Shown one piece after another: positions 10,161-20,238 of a stretch of 64,000 bases of DNA. Position 1 is the stretch's first letter. Each line of letters opens with the position of its first letter. Source of the DNA: Tetracentron sinense (taxonomy: Eukaryota; Streptophyta; Magnoliopsida; Trochodendrales; Trochodendraceae); NCBI GenBank assembly GCA_015143295.1, contig CM026565.1, forward strand, positions 12,522,041 to 12,586,040, written 5' to 3'. The position numbers and the translations under genes were made by a program. The notes under the pieces are model-generated. The model made no database searches. It was not told where the DNA came from and was given only the letters and a program-made list of their open reading frames with translations.

Positions 10161-10884
10161 AGCTGAGTCTTGGCAAGGAGGGAAGCCTTCTCTTCCTCAA
10201 GCTGTGACACAAGAGCTCTCAACCCTGAAGCCCCTTGGTCTAAGGCATCTTTTTCTATTTCAATTGATTTGATCTTTTTGGATATGGAAAATTGAACCTT
10301 TTTCAGCTTTAGGCATTCCTGAAATAGTTCATCATAAGCTGCCTCAAGGTCTCCCTCAGTATCAGAGTCATTCTGACTCTCATCATCCTCCTCACCATCA
10401 CTACAGTGTTGGTTACTCACAACATTTGAAGAAGATTCCTCAATCCCAGATAAGGATGCAGTGAAGGCCACATAACCCCTAGTCTCCTTACAAGAAGAAC
10501 TATCTGATTCTTCAGATTCAGATTCACTATCATCCCTTGACTTGCCCTTAAATCTTTTCTTATTAGAGCATTCAGCGGCAATATAGCTGTAGCCTTGGCA
10601 TTCATAGCATAGAACACCTTGGGATTTCTTGTCCACACTTTTAAAATGTTTCTTGTTTTCAAAGGGCTTGGACTTAGGCTTTTCATGAGATTTTTTTCCT
10701 TTCAGATTAAATCTCTTATTAAGTTTCAAAATTTTTTAAAATTTCTTTGCAAATAAAGCCAACTCTTCTTCTTCATCCTTAGAGTCACTATCTGAACCAT
10801 CTATGGATTCCTTGACGGATTTCAAGGTAATAGATTTTGATTTCTTAGATGGGTTCAAATTTAACTCATAGGTTTGGAGAGAAC
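10161..10884 (-). pseudogene. Copia-M gag, middle fragment with first zinc knuckle
   Basis: Minus-strand continuation of the copia-M gag between insertions B and A. It reads VGSLQTYELNLNPSKKSKSI near 10884-10820, then a Lys-rich stretch, a knuckle CYECQGYSYIAAEC with H replaced by Y, an acidic Ser/Asp/Glu region, and a coiled-coil tail (SQLEEEKASLLAKTQ). One in-frame TAA lies near 10737. Reading resumes across element A at 754. The family role is RNA packaging; this copy is dead. Confidence 0.78.
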
Positions 10885-11100
10885 CAACCTGTAGAGCCCT
10901 GGACCTTTTCACATTTAATGCATGACACTTTCATTGTCATTTTGCCTTTAAAGAGGTATAATTAATAAATAAGGAAGAAATTGGAAATTCAGAAATGTCA
11001 GAAATGTTCCTTTTCGAAGTACGAACCCAATGCAAGTTGAATCGTCAAAATCGGACGAACGAGTCAAAAGATATGGCCAAAACAGTCTGGACCTGCAGGC

Positions 11101-11580
11101 AATCGTAGCTCGGAAGACACTAAGGACGTAGCTCGGAAGGCACTAAGGACGTAGCTCGAGCTCTGACAACGTATACGTTGTGTATCCGTTGTGCAACAGA
11201 AAACGGGTACGTCGTGCAGCAGACAACATGTACGTTGTACAGCTCACAACGGGCACGTTGTACATAACACAATGCGACAACGTGTTTGGCACTGTTCACG
11301 GCACAACGTGTTCAGCACTATTCACAGCACAACGTGTTCAGCACTATTCACAGCACAACGTGTTTGGCACTGTTCACAGCACAACGTGTTTGGCACTGTT
11401 CATAGCATAGCGTGTTCAGCACTATTCACAGCACAACGTGTTTGGCACTGTTCACAGCACAGCGTGTTCGGCAATGTTCACAGCACAACGTGTTTGGCAC
11501 TGTTCACAGCACAACGTGTTCGGCACTATTCACAGCACAACGTGCTTGGCACTATTCACAGCACAACGTGTTCGGCACTC
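11101..11580 (+). repeat. ACAACGTGTT tandem array in U3 of LTR B
   Basis: About 11-12 copies of a 26-bp unit (ACAACGTGTTTGGCACTGTTCACAGC, written here in two parts: ACAACGTGTTTGGCAC and TGTTCACAGC) from about 11277 to 11580. Before it come two or three CGTAGCTCGGAAGGCACTAAG units (11105-11160) and a perfect 16-bp palindrome ACAACGTATACGTTGT near 11167. The array sits exactly where other LTRs carry GATCG(A/C)TC sites, between the same conserved flanks. Confidence 0.9.
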
Positions 11581-12435
11581 GTGTCTTTGCAGAAATTTCA
11601 GTAAGGGAATTATGGTCTTTTGGTCGGTTCACTCTTACCTTAAGAGTTTAACTCGAGCCTTTAGGGCATCATTCAACACTTAGAGAGTTTGAGAGAATAG
11701 GAGAAAGGGGAGAAGGCGATTCCAACCTAGGGCTTGTCTTTGGAAGAGAAATCAAAGGGGTTTGAGACCCTAGATCACTTCAAGCTCGGCTTTTCTCCAA
11801 GATCTCGGCTCAAGCACTCGTGGAGAGCGTTCTCCAAGCTAGGGCAGCAGCTACACAGTCGTTTTGGAAAGGGGATTTCTTCCTCACTTGATCAAGGTCG
11901 GTACTTCTTACTACCCTCCTAGTTATAGCTTCCATTTTTCCCTTTATTTCTTTTGATTTTCCTTCACTTATATATGTGTTATGAGATTGGTGGTATGAAT
12001 GGTGAATGGAGATGGATGTTGGCGAATGGATGCTGTGTGGATGATGTGATGAACGAATGGGAAAGGGCATTGTACTAATAATGAACATACAAGTGTGATG
12101 TGAGCATAACCCACCTAGAAAAGCATGATCTAGGTTTAAGTGAATAATGAACACACCCCATGTTTGATGAAATGCCAAGGTGAACAAAATAAATGATAAA
12201 TTAAGGGAACCCATGCTTAATTGCTCTTGAAATTTGTTAGGGTTCATGATAGTGTGTTTCTTACATTTCTTAAAATGTGTAGATTATTACTCACTTAAAT
12301 TTTTATATGCTATGCTTTGTGAATTACCCCAAATTGCCATATTTAATTCCAAATGCAAGTATGCACACGATCTCACGAGCACGCATGAAATGACGTGATT
12401 TACCGATGTTTTAAGTATGGGACGTAGAGGTGGGG

Positions 12436-12451
12436 CATATCCTAAGATATG
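12436..12451 (+). promoter_or_regulatory. Conserved CATATC-N4-GATATG hairpin, LTR B
   Basis: CATATC-CTAA-GATATG, preceded by GTGGGG and followed by TTTCAC-TTCGCTTTTG. The same hairpin occurs at 18862 and 26295 (C), 28572 (E, minus), 32682 (F), 37357 (G), 42717 (I) and 58605 (K, minus), with variable loops. In C, I and K the whole 16 bp is a perfect palindrome (CATATCGTACGATATG). Confidence 0.65.
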
Positions 12452-12596
12452 TTTCACTTCGCTTTTGACAAGGGCAAGACAATCATGCATTGCATAGGGA
12501 AAGGTCTCCCATCCCCTCGCATGACATGCATAGCATCGCATGACACGCATAGCATAGCATGGCATGATACGCATAGCATAGCATGACATGACACGC

Positions 12597-12750
12597 ATGG
12601 ATGCTAGTTGCGACGGGCTATGAACGGCAACTAGGCATTCACATTCCGCATGGATGCTAGTTGCGACGGGCTATGAACGGCGACTAGGCATACCCATCTG
12701 CATATAGGGTACTAGTTGCGATGGACTATGAACGGCGACTAGGCATGTGA
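12597..12750 (+). repeat. Three-unit hairpin tandem repeat in LTR B
   Basis: Three ~55-bp units with stem CTAGTTGC...GC(A/G)ACTAG around a constant loop GAYGGRCTATGAACG. Unit 1 is perfectly paired; units 2 and 3 keep pairing in RNA through a G-U wobble. It is in the family-specific repeat slot of the LTR. Confidence 0.75.
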
Positions 12751-13080
12751 ACATGTTTAAATTATGAACAAGCAAGCATGATACTCTCATGACACGCATG
12801 ACATGACATGCCACGCATGATGTAAGCATGACACGGTTAACAAATCCCAATCACGCAAAGGGTATTTCAAGTCAAGTCAAGTGCACGATGTTTTCAAGGG
12901 TTTTATCAGTCTTTTTAAATGCAAGCATGAATATAAATTGCTTTACTTCCTTACATGATATAAATTGTTCCTGTTCTATATATGCAATTTGTTTCCTACT
13001 TTATGTATGCTATCTGTATACTATGACTGTTGGTTAGTATCTAGTATCCGCTGAGTATTCCATGCTCAGCCGTACTTCTT

Positions 13081-13200
13081 ATGTCGGCAGGTTCTGAGGG
13101 AGCTGCTGCTCCATTTGATGTTTGTGCTCCTGGTCCATGGGTGGAGGAGGAGTACGTCGAGGAGCCTTTGGAGGAACCTCCCGTAGAGGGTTATCAGTAG
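13081..13200 (+). CDS. 39-aa acidic LTR micro-ORF, LTR B
   Basis: ATGTCGGCAGGT start, 39 residues, TAG stop. It begins MSAGSEGAAAPFD and continues with a PWVEEEYVEEPLEEPP acidic core. The start codon is 11 nt after the hairpin at 13051-13069. Equal-length homologues are present in G (37897-38016), I (43349-43468) and K (57869-57988, minus). Unknown function. Conservation of length and reading frame between divergent LTR families supports real coding, but D, E and F have stops here. Confidence 0.5.
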   Translation: MSAGSEGAAAPFDVCAPGPWVEEEYVEEPLEEPPVEGYQ

Positions 13201-13486
13201 GTGGTGTTAGATTCTGAGTGGATTAGCTGTGGGTGAGCATGAGTGATTATATCCATGTATTTTGGCGGGCATGTCCGCACTTTCTTTGTTTGATTTCTTT
13301 GTATTAAACTTGGACCATGTGTATATACTTAGAGGTTGTTAGACTTCCGCTGTGTTTTATAGTTATGTTTCCGCTGTCATTCCTCTATTGTATATGCTCT
13401 GTGGGTTTTTGCAGGTTGATTTAAGGTTAGGTCACGTCGCCAAAGTATCCTATCTCCTAGGGGGTATTTTGGGGCGTTACAGAACC

Positions 13487-14063
13487 AACTCTTCAAGTTT
13501 GAGAGCATCCACATATTTGCTCTCCTCGATGGTGGTAACCTTCGATCAAAATCTCTCAGGTAGAGATCTCAAAATTTTTCTAACAATTTTGGACTCAAGA
13601 ACTCTTTCTCCTAGATTAAAGCTAGAATTGACAATGTCACTCAGATTGGCATAAAAACTATCAAAACTTTCATTATCATCCATCATCAACTTTTTAAACT
13701 TAGAGGTTAGTAATTGAAGTTTGGAGATCTTGACAATTGTAGTCCCTTCATGGGTAATTTGAAGAATGTCCCATGCCTCCTTCGAAGTGTCACATTTAGA
13801 AATACGTCGAAATTCTTCGAGTGTGACAGTGGCGAAGATTGCATTTAGACCCTTACTATTCCATCTACAACTTTCAAGTACATTGGTCCATTCAGAAGAA
13901 GGTTAGGATGGTCTGGTCATTTATGGTCTTTGTTGGATGGGTCCAACCTTGTTCAATGGAGAACCATACTCTCTCATCTAATGATTTTAGAAATGCTCTC
14001 ATTCGAGCTTTCCAATAGGCATAATTATTTCCATCAAATAATGGGGGACAAGTGATGGATCCT
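13487..14063 (-). pseudogene. Copia-M gag, N-terminal half
   Basis: Minus-strand Ty1/copia Gag of the UBN2/retrotransposon-gag-like type. Readable segments are GGSITCPPLFDGNNYAYWK (near 14063), then EAWDILQITHEGTTIVKISK, then SSFNLGERVLESKIVRKILR near 13580. One frameshift lies near 13910 and one TGA near 13546. It continues upstream beyond solo LTR D to the start codon at 16447-16449 and downstream beyond solo LTR B. This resembles SIRE-like Gag, which forms the particle shell. Confidence 0.82.
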
Positions 14064-14278
14064 CCCTCTGTAGCACCCCGAAACTTTATTTGACTAATGA
14101 ATAGTGTAATCAGGGCAGATTGGCAATCCTCGGGGTTAAAATTGGCGTTCGAGATGGCTTAGAGGGTTAATCACCCAAGGGCAGCATGAGGGAAGGGGTT
14201 TAGGACCCTATAGGTTGTGAAAATGAGGTTGGAAACACCCCTATGGATCTGTAGGGGCAAAAACAACAAAATCTGGGA

Positions 14279-14540
14279 TGTGCGATCGATCGCAGGTTTG
14301 GTGCGATCGATCGCATGCAGACAAAATGGGTCCCAAGGTCTCTAGACCATATGCGATTGATGAGGTCTCAGGTGCGATAGATCGCAGTGATCTGTGATCG
14401 ATCGTAAATATCTGCGATCGATCGCATACAGGGGGAAAACAGACAATAGTGCTCGGGTTCATGTGCGATAGATCGCATCCATATACGATCGATCGCAAGG
14501 ACCTGCGATCGATCGCAGACAAGTGTACAATCGATCGCAC
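14279..14540 (+). promoter_or_regulatory. U3 cassette of TGCGATCGATCGCA sites, LTR D
   Basis: About nine or ten sites related to the 14-bp palindrome TGCGATCGATCGCA: four perfect copies (near 14281, 14301, 14412, 14503) and the rest with one or two changes, often GATAGATC or AATCGATC. The GATCGATC core is shared with other families, but the flanking arms are TGC/GCA instead of ACC/GGT. Confidence 0.8.
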
Positions 14541-15354
14541 GCAGTAACTGGTGCTGGATTTGGGGGTTTTTAACTCTTGTCTTGGTTAGGGATCTCACTA
14601 TTGAGGATTTCTAACCTAGAGGAGAGAAAGGAGAGGAGAAGGGAGATTTGAAGGAGGATCCAAGAGGGGATCTTGGGATTGGGATTAAGGGATCAAGCTT
14701 GAAGATTCAAGCAAGAACCACCCTCAATCAAGGGTTTCCTCAAAGATCAAACTTGACCTTCAAGGTTAGTACATACTAACTTCTCTAACAATAATCTAGG
14801 TTTTTCCTTTTGAAAATCATGATTTAATCTTGTATTCCCTTCCCTTGAAACATACCATATATCTTAAACCTAAAACAAGATAAATGTAGATGAATGGTGG
14901 GATGTGTGAATGGATGAAATGGTGTTGAGGCGATTGGATGCCGTGTTGGTTGATGAATGTGTGCAGGAAAAATGGTGGATGGGTATCTCAAGCATAAAGA
15001 ATATACCCCTTGTGTTTGATGGAAAACATGCACTAAGAAACATAAATAAAAAGACTATAAATGTGATGCTTGCTAAGTGTTTGATAAAATGCTTAAATGA
15101 CAATGTGAATGAATGAACTTGAATTATGAAAGCATGGATTGTGTTATTATTGTTAAATACCTACCTTGATCAAATGCCCTACATGTTATCTACATTCCCT
15201 TATGCTTATATTCGAAATGGAAATGCTATACTTATGTGATCCTCTCATCCAAGCATGTCATCATGATTGTCACTATTGGCACACACACGAGCATGCCTGT
15301 TTGCATGAACCGAGTTTTCAAGAGTATATGCATATAATAAATCAACAAGAAAAC

Positions 15355-15725
15355 ATTGCATGTCAAGGATGTTGGTAGCCTAGGGATGTTCGGGTACTAG
15401 CCTCTAGCTCATAAGAAAAATAAAAATACTGCATGTCAAGGAGGTTGGTAGCCCAGGGATGTACGGGCACTAGCCTTTGGTTCACAAGAAAACTAAACAA
15501 GTAACTAAAACCAATATATGTCAAGGAGGTTTGTAGCCCAGAGATGTGCAGGTACTAGCCTCTGGCTCACAAGAAAACAATATATCAAGGAGGTTGGCAG
15601 CCCAGGGAGGTTCGGGTGCTAGCCTCTGGCTCACAAGTAAATGAAATATGTCAAGGAGGTTGGTAGCCCAAGTGAAGGGTACTAGCCTCTGGCTCACAAG
15701 AACAGGCTCACAAGAAAAGGCTCAC
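15355..15725 (+). repeat. ~55-75 bp tandem repeat in LTR D
   Basis: Five units containing TGTCAAGGAGGTTGGTAGCC, then AGGGATGTNCGGG(T/C)ACTAGCCT, then CTGGCTCACAAGAAA. A single related unit occurs in the opposite strand of LTR E (about 28620-28670) and a diverged one in LTR F (about 32812-32915), so the families share ancestry of this slot. Confidence 0.8.
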
Positions 15726-16429
15726 AAGTATACAAGATGAGACAAGACATGCATGCATAATTTTCACAAGCAATACCGAGACATGAAACGAGTTTTCCAA
15801 GCATGAGTTTTATCGGAGTTTTCGCATTCATGCACATATGTCAAGATAATGATATTGTTTCATGTTCAATACCATTTATCTCATGATGCTACTATTGCTT
15901 TGAATTGATACCTTGTATTGTGTTCACCCTTATTGTGCTTTTATTATTGCTATGGTTAGCTAGTAGTTTGCACTCACTGAGTATTCCATGCTCAGCCGTA
16001 CCTTTATATCGGCAGGTACCGAGGAAGCCCTCGACTCGGAGCCTTGAGTCGAGGAAGAATACGTAGAGGAGAGAGAGCCGTCTATCCCGTTACAGTCTCA
16101 AGCGGATAGAGACCTCGACATGTGGCCATACCTCGACTACTGTTGAGGGGAGAGTACGAGAGGTTTCTTTTGTGTATTTTGATAGGTGGGCCTGTCCACC
16201 TTAGACTGGGATATGTTTTGCGTATATGTTCACTTGGAATACTATTTTGGAATTTTAGAAGAAAAGAAAAAGTTGGTTTACACTTCCGCATGCATGTTTA
16301 GCTTCCGCGCTTTGATTATTGTTAGTATCATATTATGTTAGCCTTATTTACTTCAGGATGGTTTGGCAGGTACAATTAGTCACTCCTAAAGTATCCCTTA
16401 ACCCCTAGGGGGTATTTTGGGGCGCGACA

Positions 16430-16511
16430 CCCTCTCTTTGGAGATTCATATTCACCGAAAATATGAGACAAGATCACACTAACAAGTTAGTGAACCTGCT
16501 CTGATACCAAT
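16430..16511 (-). promoter_or_regulatory. Copia-M gag start, leader and primer binding site
   Basis: On the minus strand the order is LTR end, TGGTATCAGAGC primer site (16498-16509), a short leader, then the gag ATG at 16447-16449 reading MNLQRE and running into the CCCTC duplication of solo LTR D. The primer site matches initiator tRNA-Met. This ties the scattered gag pieces to the LTR on the right. Confidence 0.85.
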
Positions 16512-17872
16512 TGAAGAAAACAATTAATTCGGTGAATCCCAAATCTATGGTTTGAGTTGAGATTCTCACAAAGTCAAGGGGATGGTTAGGGCTCCCTATA
16601 GGTCTATCTACCCTTTTTGATGTTTTAACAATTAAGTTATAAATTAAGGGATGATGTACTTTAAGTGCGGAAAATAGAAAGCCAAGCAAACCACAACATA
16701 AGGATTTTTACGTGGAAACCCTTCCGGGAAAAACCACAGGACCTAGTCCATCCATGAGAATCCACTAAGACAAAGTAAACAAGAACTTACAAGACTCGAA
16801 CTTGACTCCTTCGAACTTGACACTTCGATCCTTCAGTTCTTAGTCCTCATGCCTTGAAAATTCATCACGTACTCACAAGTCTTGTGATCAACCGCAGCCA
16901 CTTATACTTCTCTTTGTGTCTCAAAAATAGTCCACGATCTTCCAATCAATCTCTGTCAATGACGGCTTCGGAATCCACCGACCAAATCACACTACCACGA
17001 TCCGTCTCGGATCAATCTCCTTTGTAAAGGCTCCGGAACACTCTGGCCAAGTTGTTCTATCCAGAACGGGTTGATGGTTTGATAGAAATCAATACCTAGA
17101 TGGACTCTTTCAAAGGAAAAGTCCAAACAAGCAAAATTGTAGCTTTAGGGTTGTAAACTCTAGGTTGAAGGAAGCTAACCAAGGGGAGGAGAACAATAAT
17201 ATTTCAGAGCTTTTATGAACTCTAGAAGGAGTTAAAAACCCTCTTTATACTCTCCCAAAGTTGTCTACCATGAACTAGAAGGGTTCAATATAAATAGATG
17301 ATCAAAAGCCATGTTTAAAGGTTGCTAAAAACCAAGAAGGAAGTTGCCAAAATAATAAAATAGCAAAAAAATCGATTTGGCAAAAAATCCCATATCAGGG
17401 TCAACCCTGGGGGATGGTTTGGTCGAACAAAGTGTACCTTTTGGTCGACCAAATCATCCTCCAGGGCAGACCCCCATTTTTTCATCTCTCTACCTATTTT
17501 CCTCATACAAAAAATTCCATACCCAAGGTCGACCCTAAATGGTCAGGGTTGACCCTGAGGTGCAAACCTGAAATTAAAACTTCATTTTTGGGTCTCACAC
17601 CATTCACAAAGTGAGCCTTTTCGATTGGTCCATTCTTGAATATTATGGAGCACAACTGAGCTACGGTTTTGGGGAGTCTGACCCCAAAACAAGCAACCTT
17701 GGTTTTTGAAAATTTTAGAATTTTTAAGATGTTTTACAATCATCTCACACCTAGGTCTGGTCTGGTTAGTCTAGGAATTACCACCTAAGGCACATGTTAG
17801 AATATCCTAAGTCAATCCCACCTATGCGGTCGCATGGTATCTAGGCAATTACAATCCTCTGAAGGATATGAT
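16512..17872 (-). repeat. Copia-M 5' LTR (minus), incomplete
   Basis: The LTR adjoins the primer site, and its 3' CA end is at 16512-16513. It contains a TATA-like TATAAAGAG on the minus strand (about 17241-17250), and GGTCGACC-containing segments near 17440-17560 that are typical of SIRE-type LTRs. Its 5' end cannot be fixed because homology to the LTR of element C starts around 17873. The other LTR of M lies off the left edge. Confidence 0.65.
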
Positions 17873-19878
17873 CAAAACCGAGTCTTCACGGTCTTCATTA
17901 CCTTGGTCGAGATTTTTCTATGGGAAATTTTCGCCAAGATGAAATTTCCAACCCGATCCTGCTATCGTCTTATTTAAACCTCTCAGCGGTTATGCCACCC
18001 TATCGTCGGTCTTAACACCGACGCTCGTCCTCGCGTTTTACAGAATTTTCACTAGGGCCTTTTCTGCATTCGGGGTTATACCTTTCTTATATGATTACCC
18101 GAGCCTTTAGGGCTCATTCTCAACCCTTAGAGTCTTGTGAGAGATAGAGAGAAAGGAGAAGGTTTTCCTAAACCTAGGGTTTCCATTTTGAAGAGAAATC
18201 AAAGGGGTTTGAGACCCTAGATCATCCTCAAGTCTATTTTCTCCAAGTCTCGGCTCAAGCTCGTGTGGGGCACTCTCCTCAAGCTAGGGCAGCAACTCAC
18301 GGTCGTTTTGGAAAGGGGGATTTCTCCCACTTGATCAAGGTCGGTACTTTTTAACTACCCTCCTAGTTATAGCCTCTCATTCCTTATGCCTTCTTGTTTT
18401 CCTTCATATATATATATATACATATGAGATGGGGTGGTATGTATGGTAAATGGAGATGGATGTTGGCGATGGATGCCGTGTGGATGATGAAAGTGAATGA
18501 ATGGGGAAGGGCATTGTACTAATAATAAACATACAAGTGTGATGTGAGTATAAACCGCCTAGAAAAGCATGTTGTAGGGTATGAATAATGAATGTCCATG
18601 TTTGATGAAATGCCAAGGTGAATAAAATGATGATAATTAAGAAATGCATGTTAAGGTTTATGAAATTGCTAGGGTTTGATAGTGTGATTGTTCGCTTTCC
18701 CTAATGATATCAATAGTAAATTGCCCAAATCATTGATGTTATGTGTTCGAATTACTACCAAAGGCCATATTTATTCCAATGCAGTATGCACACGACCTCA
18801 CGAGCACGCATACATGACATGAGTTTACCGAGGTTTTCAAGAATGGGATTTAGAGGTGGGGCATATCGTACGATATGTTTTACCTCGCTTTTGGCAAGGA
18901 CAAGACAATCATGCATTTTCATAAGAAGGGTCTCCCTCCCTCCAAGTGCATACATCACATAAGAGGGCCTCCCTTCCCTCGCAAGTACATCTCACAGAAC
19001 ATCTCACAGTAAAGGACATGACAGCATTGGCATTTAGGAAGAAGGGTCTCCCTTCCCTCACAAGTAGTTTACTTTTCAGAAGCATGACATGGCATGACAA
19101 GCATAATCATTCTAGGAATGAAGGGTCTCCTTCCTTCCCTCACAAGTAGTTTACTTTCCAAGCAAGCATGACATGGCATGACACGCATGATACGATAGGA
19201 TAAGACAAACGTGACAAGCTTCCAAGCAAGGAAATGGTATTTTCAGTCAGTCAAGTGCACGGTATTTTCAAGGGTTTTACCGGCTTTATGAATTCAAGCA
19301 TGATTATATACTCCTTTACTTTATTGTCCTGATATGAATTTTTCCTGTTTTATATGCATGAATTGTCTCCTGCTTTATATATGCTATCTGTATGCTATGA
19401 CTATTGGTTAGTATTTAGTACCCCGCTGAGTATTCCATGCTCAGCCGTACTTCTTATGTCGGCAGGTGATGGCGGAGCAGCTGCTCCAGTTTGATATCTG
19501 TGCTCCGAGCCCTTGGGTGGAGGAGGAGTACGTCGAGGAGCCTTTGGAGGAACCTCCCGTAGAGGGTTACCATTAGGTGGTTGTAGATTCTAAGTGGTTA
19601 GCTGTGGGTGAGCATGAGTGATATATCCATGTATTTTGGCGGGCGTGTCCGCACTTTCTTTTGTTTTGTTTTCTTTGTATTAAACTTGGACCATGTGTAT
19701 ATATATACTTAGAGGTTGTTAGACTTCCGTTGTGTTTTGTAGTTATGCTTCCGCTGTTATCCTCTATTGTATATGTCCTGTGAGTTTTGCAGGTTGGTTC
19801 GTCAAGCAAGTCATGTAAGTAATGGTTAAGTCGTCCAAGATTCACTCTAACTCCTAGGGTGGGTTTTGGGTCGCGACA
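17873..19878 (+). repeat. Element C 5' LTR, 5'-truncated and error-rich
   Basis: Homologous to 25050-27320, but it begins inside the palindrome cassette. In 17873-18060 the GATCG(A/C)TC sites are garbled by many small indels; the rest has scattered single-base differences, including a doubled base in the micro-ORF near 19490. Hairpins at 18862-18877 and 19426-19444 are intact. The pattern suggests either decay or uncorrected long-read errors. It ends in GTCGCGACA. Confidence 0.85.
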
Positions 19879-19882
19879 GAAG

Positions 19883-19894
19883 TGGTATCAGAGC
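19883..19894 (+). promoter_or_regulatory. Primer binding site, element C
   Basis: TGGTATCAGAGC, 4 nt after the LTR. Complementary to initiator tRNA-Met. Confidence 0.93.
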
Positions 19895-20238
19895 TTAGGC
19901 TTTAGGTCTCTAGGGTCACTTAGAATCTTATACCACGGCTTGACAAGAGCATATGTTAGGAAACAAGTTAGGAAGGAAGTGAGTCGGGAACGAGTCTGGT
20001 TCCAAGTGTAAGACTAAACTTTAGTCTTAGTCAAAATGGTTGTTTCAACCAAGTACGGGTCCTAGGTACGCTAGAACACTGAAGTGTAAGTATAATGTGA
20101 TGAATACTCTGATGACTCGATGTGATGTATATTAGTATTATACAACTAATACAAATTGAATTATTGTGAAGTGACATTGAAATAAACTGTGGTTTCAAGT
20201 TAGACTCATGTGGTGTTATTATTCTCAGGACTTTAGTC

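Larger units (their letters stand above)
10890..13481 (+). mobile_element. Solo LTR B
   Basis: A single 2592-bp LTR, TGTAGAGCCC...GGGGCGTTACA, with no primer site or internal region. Target duplication CAACC (10885-10889) and GAACC (13482-13486) has one substitution. Removing the LTR restores the copia-M gag frame (KLEELV | VGSLQ), which confirms both ends. It arose by recombination between the two LTRs of a full element. Its U3 carries a unique 26-bp array instead of GATCGATC sites. No clear TATA box is seen. Confidence 0.95.
14069..16429 (+). mobile_element. Solo LTR D
   Basis: A 2361-bp single LTR, TGTAGCACCCC...GGGGCGCGACA, with perfect target duplication CCCTC (14064-14068 and 16430-16434). 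It lies a few codons into the copia-M gag. The U3 cassette consists of TGCGATCGATCGCA sites. The repeat slot (15360-15720) holds about five units. The hairpin is at 15977-15995. The micro-ORF start is ATATCGGCA rather than ATG, and the conserved Trp is a TGA stop, so the peptide is lost here. Confidence 0.95.

Noticed and set aside
11277..11580. CRISPR-like regular repeat
   Set aside because: Units are contiguous 26-bp tandem copies without unique spacers, no cas genes are present, and the context is a plant LTR.
11180..11683. Several overlapping repetitive frames (Cys/His-rich, up to 137 codons) in three frames
   Set aside because: They are readings of the 26-bp ACAACGTGTT array, which rotates through all frames. 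No codon bias or start context supports coding.
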